Origin: Acidimicrobiaceae bacterium
GTDB taxonomy: Bacteria > Actinomycetota > Acidimicrobiia > Acidimicrobiales > RAAP-2
Direction of reading: 5' to 3'
DNA length: 6,522 nt
Assembly: GCA_003133005.1 (NCBI GenBank)
Contig: PKZI01000215.1
Coordinates: 1 to 6,522, forward strand
A model generated the notes under the pieces. That model saw only the letters and a list, made by a program, of their open reading frames with translations, searched no databases and had not been told where the DNA came from. Of this stretch, positions 5,735-6,522 are shown piece by piece. Numbering within the stretch: position 1 is the stretch's first letter; the number at the start of each line of letters is the position of its first letter. A program made the translations under genes and the position numbers.

Positions 5735-6522
5735 GTGCAACGAGTGGCGTCGCGTAAGTCCGTGTGGGCGTGCGTCGTCAGCGCGCTCGTGGCACTGGCG
5801 ACGACCGTGGTACCCGTGCACTTGAGCGTGGCGCATGCGGCGAACGTTGCGACGTCGGGTGAGTGGCCCTACGCGAACGCCGATCTCGCAAATACGCGTG
5901 ACGCGGTGGGGTCGACGATCAGCCTCTCGAACGTGTCAACTCTGAAGAAGGCGTGGAGTTTCACGCTTCGCGGTAGGGCCAGCCAGAGTGTCGGCGGGTA
6001 CGGCACGCTCTCGGCCGCTCCGGTCGTGGTCAACGGCGTGGTCTACGTGCAAGACCTCCATTCGAACGTCTACGCACTCTCGTTGAGAACTGGAAGGCTT
6101 CTTTGGTCCTACATCGTGGACAAGAAGGAGAAGAGCGGACCTGGTCCCAACGGGGTTGCGGTCGTCGGCGACGTGGTCTACGGCGCGACACCTACGAGCG
6201 TGTTTGCGTTGCGCGCCACCAATGGTCGTCGAATCTGGTCCAACGCGCACCTCCTCACCAAGGGCGAGGGGACGTTCGGCATACAGCCTCAGGTGGCCAA
6301 CGGGCGCGTCTATCTGGCGAGCCAGTATGGTCACCTGCCTGGTGGGGGCGTGTTACTGGCCCTTCGCGCCTCGAACGGCGAACTTTTGTGGCGATTCAAG
6401 ACGGTGCCGAAGAATGACAAGGGTGTGTCCGCGCTCGACGTGGGCGCGGGTGGCGCATGGGAGACGCCACTCGTGGGCGCCGACGGCTCGGTCACCTTCG
6501 GCATTGGCAACCCGTATCAGTC
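5735..6522 (+). CDS. Exported PQQ-like beta-propeller repeat protein, N-terminal 262 codons
   Basis: The reading frame is open to the right edge, so the C-terminus is missing. Residues 1-35 form a signal peptide: basic start (R3, R7, K8), hydrophobic core at about 10-28, and cleavage expected after SVAHA (A35), so the mature protein is secreted. Next comes WPYANADLANTRDAVGSTI, a segment typical of quinoprotein-like propellers. At least three PQQ-type blades follow, each ending in a turn and tryptophan: GVVYVQDL...VYALSLRTGRLLW (102-124), DVVYGATP...VFALRATNGRRIW (146-168) and GRVYLASQ...LLALRASNGELLW (190-219), then GAGGAWETPLVG. Relatives include PQQ-dependent alcohol dehydrogenases and BamB-like proteins. 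Repeat family membership does not prove PQQ binding or dehydrogenase activity, because the cofactor and metal residues would be mostly downstream. The gene is divergent from the HAD-GH130 operon, with a strong ribosome-binding site. Confidence 0.88.
   Translation, partial: MQRVASRKSVWACVVSALVALATTVVPVHLSVAHAANVATSGEWPYANADLANTRDAVGSTISLSNVSTLKKAWSFTLRGRASQSVGGYGTLSAAPVVVNGVVYVQDLHSNVYALSLRTGRLLWSYIVDKKEKSGPGPNGVAVVGDVVYGATPTSVFALRATNGRRIWSNAHLLTKGEGTFGIQPQVANGRVYLASQYGHLPGGGVLLALRASNGELLWRFKTVPKNDKGVSALDVGAGGAWETPLVGADGSVTFGIGNPYQ

Overview
The window looks like part of an actinobacterial chromosome. Supporting signs are moderately GC-rich DNA, frequent GTG starts, 4-base stop/start overlaps, a leaderless-looking promoter, and a secreted PQQ-type beta-propeller protein of a kind I associate with Acidimicrobiia and Solirubrobacterales-like lineages. 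The phylum assignment is inference; no rRNA or marker gene is present.

Layout. (1) Bases 1-2952, plus strand: the 3' part of a branched-chain amino acid ABC importer operon, with the tail of livH followed by complete livM, livG and livF, each overlapping the next by 4 bases. The substrate-binding protein gene (livK/livJ) is not in the window. (2) Bases 2953-5344, minus strand, convergent with the liv operon. Read in the direction of transcription the order is a HAD-IIB phosphohydrolase/phosphomannomutase-like gene (4541-5344), a GH130 beta-mannoside phosphorylase or mannosidase gene (3450-4544, overlapping the HAD gene by 4 bases), and a small VOC/glyoxalase-fold gene (3022-3393). The natural ATG of the VOC gene is followed at once by a stop codon. 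(3) Bases 5345-5734: a 390-base intergenic region between divergent genes, with several short hairpins and a repeated GTACGTCA-type motif. (4) From 5735 to the right edge, plus strand: the first 262 codons of an exported PQQ-like beta-propeller protein with a clear signal peptide.

How the genes fit together. LivHMGF form one inner-membrane transporter: two permeases and two ATPases. The HAD and GH130 genes are translationally coupled and probably act on the same intracellular metabolite. A GH130 phosphorylase would release alpha-mannose 1-phosphate, which a phosphomannomutase-fold HAD enzyme could isomerise or dephosphorylate. The HAD protein keeps the catalytic aspartates but differs from eukaryotic PMM at two of three substrate-binding arginines, so a phosphatase role is at least as likely. 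The VOC gene and the propeller gene have no evident functional link to their neighbours.

I see no rRNA, tRNA, CRISPR array, insertion sequence or phage gene. The points most worth a second look are the interrupted VOC start, the HAD-GH130 pair, and the structured leader before the propeller gene.
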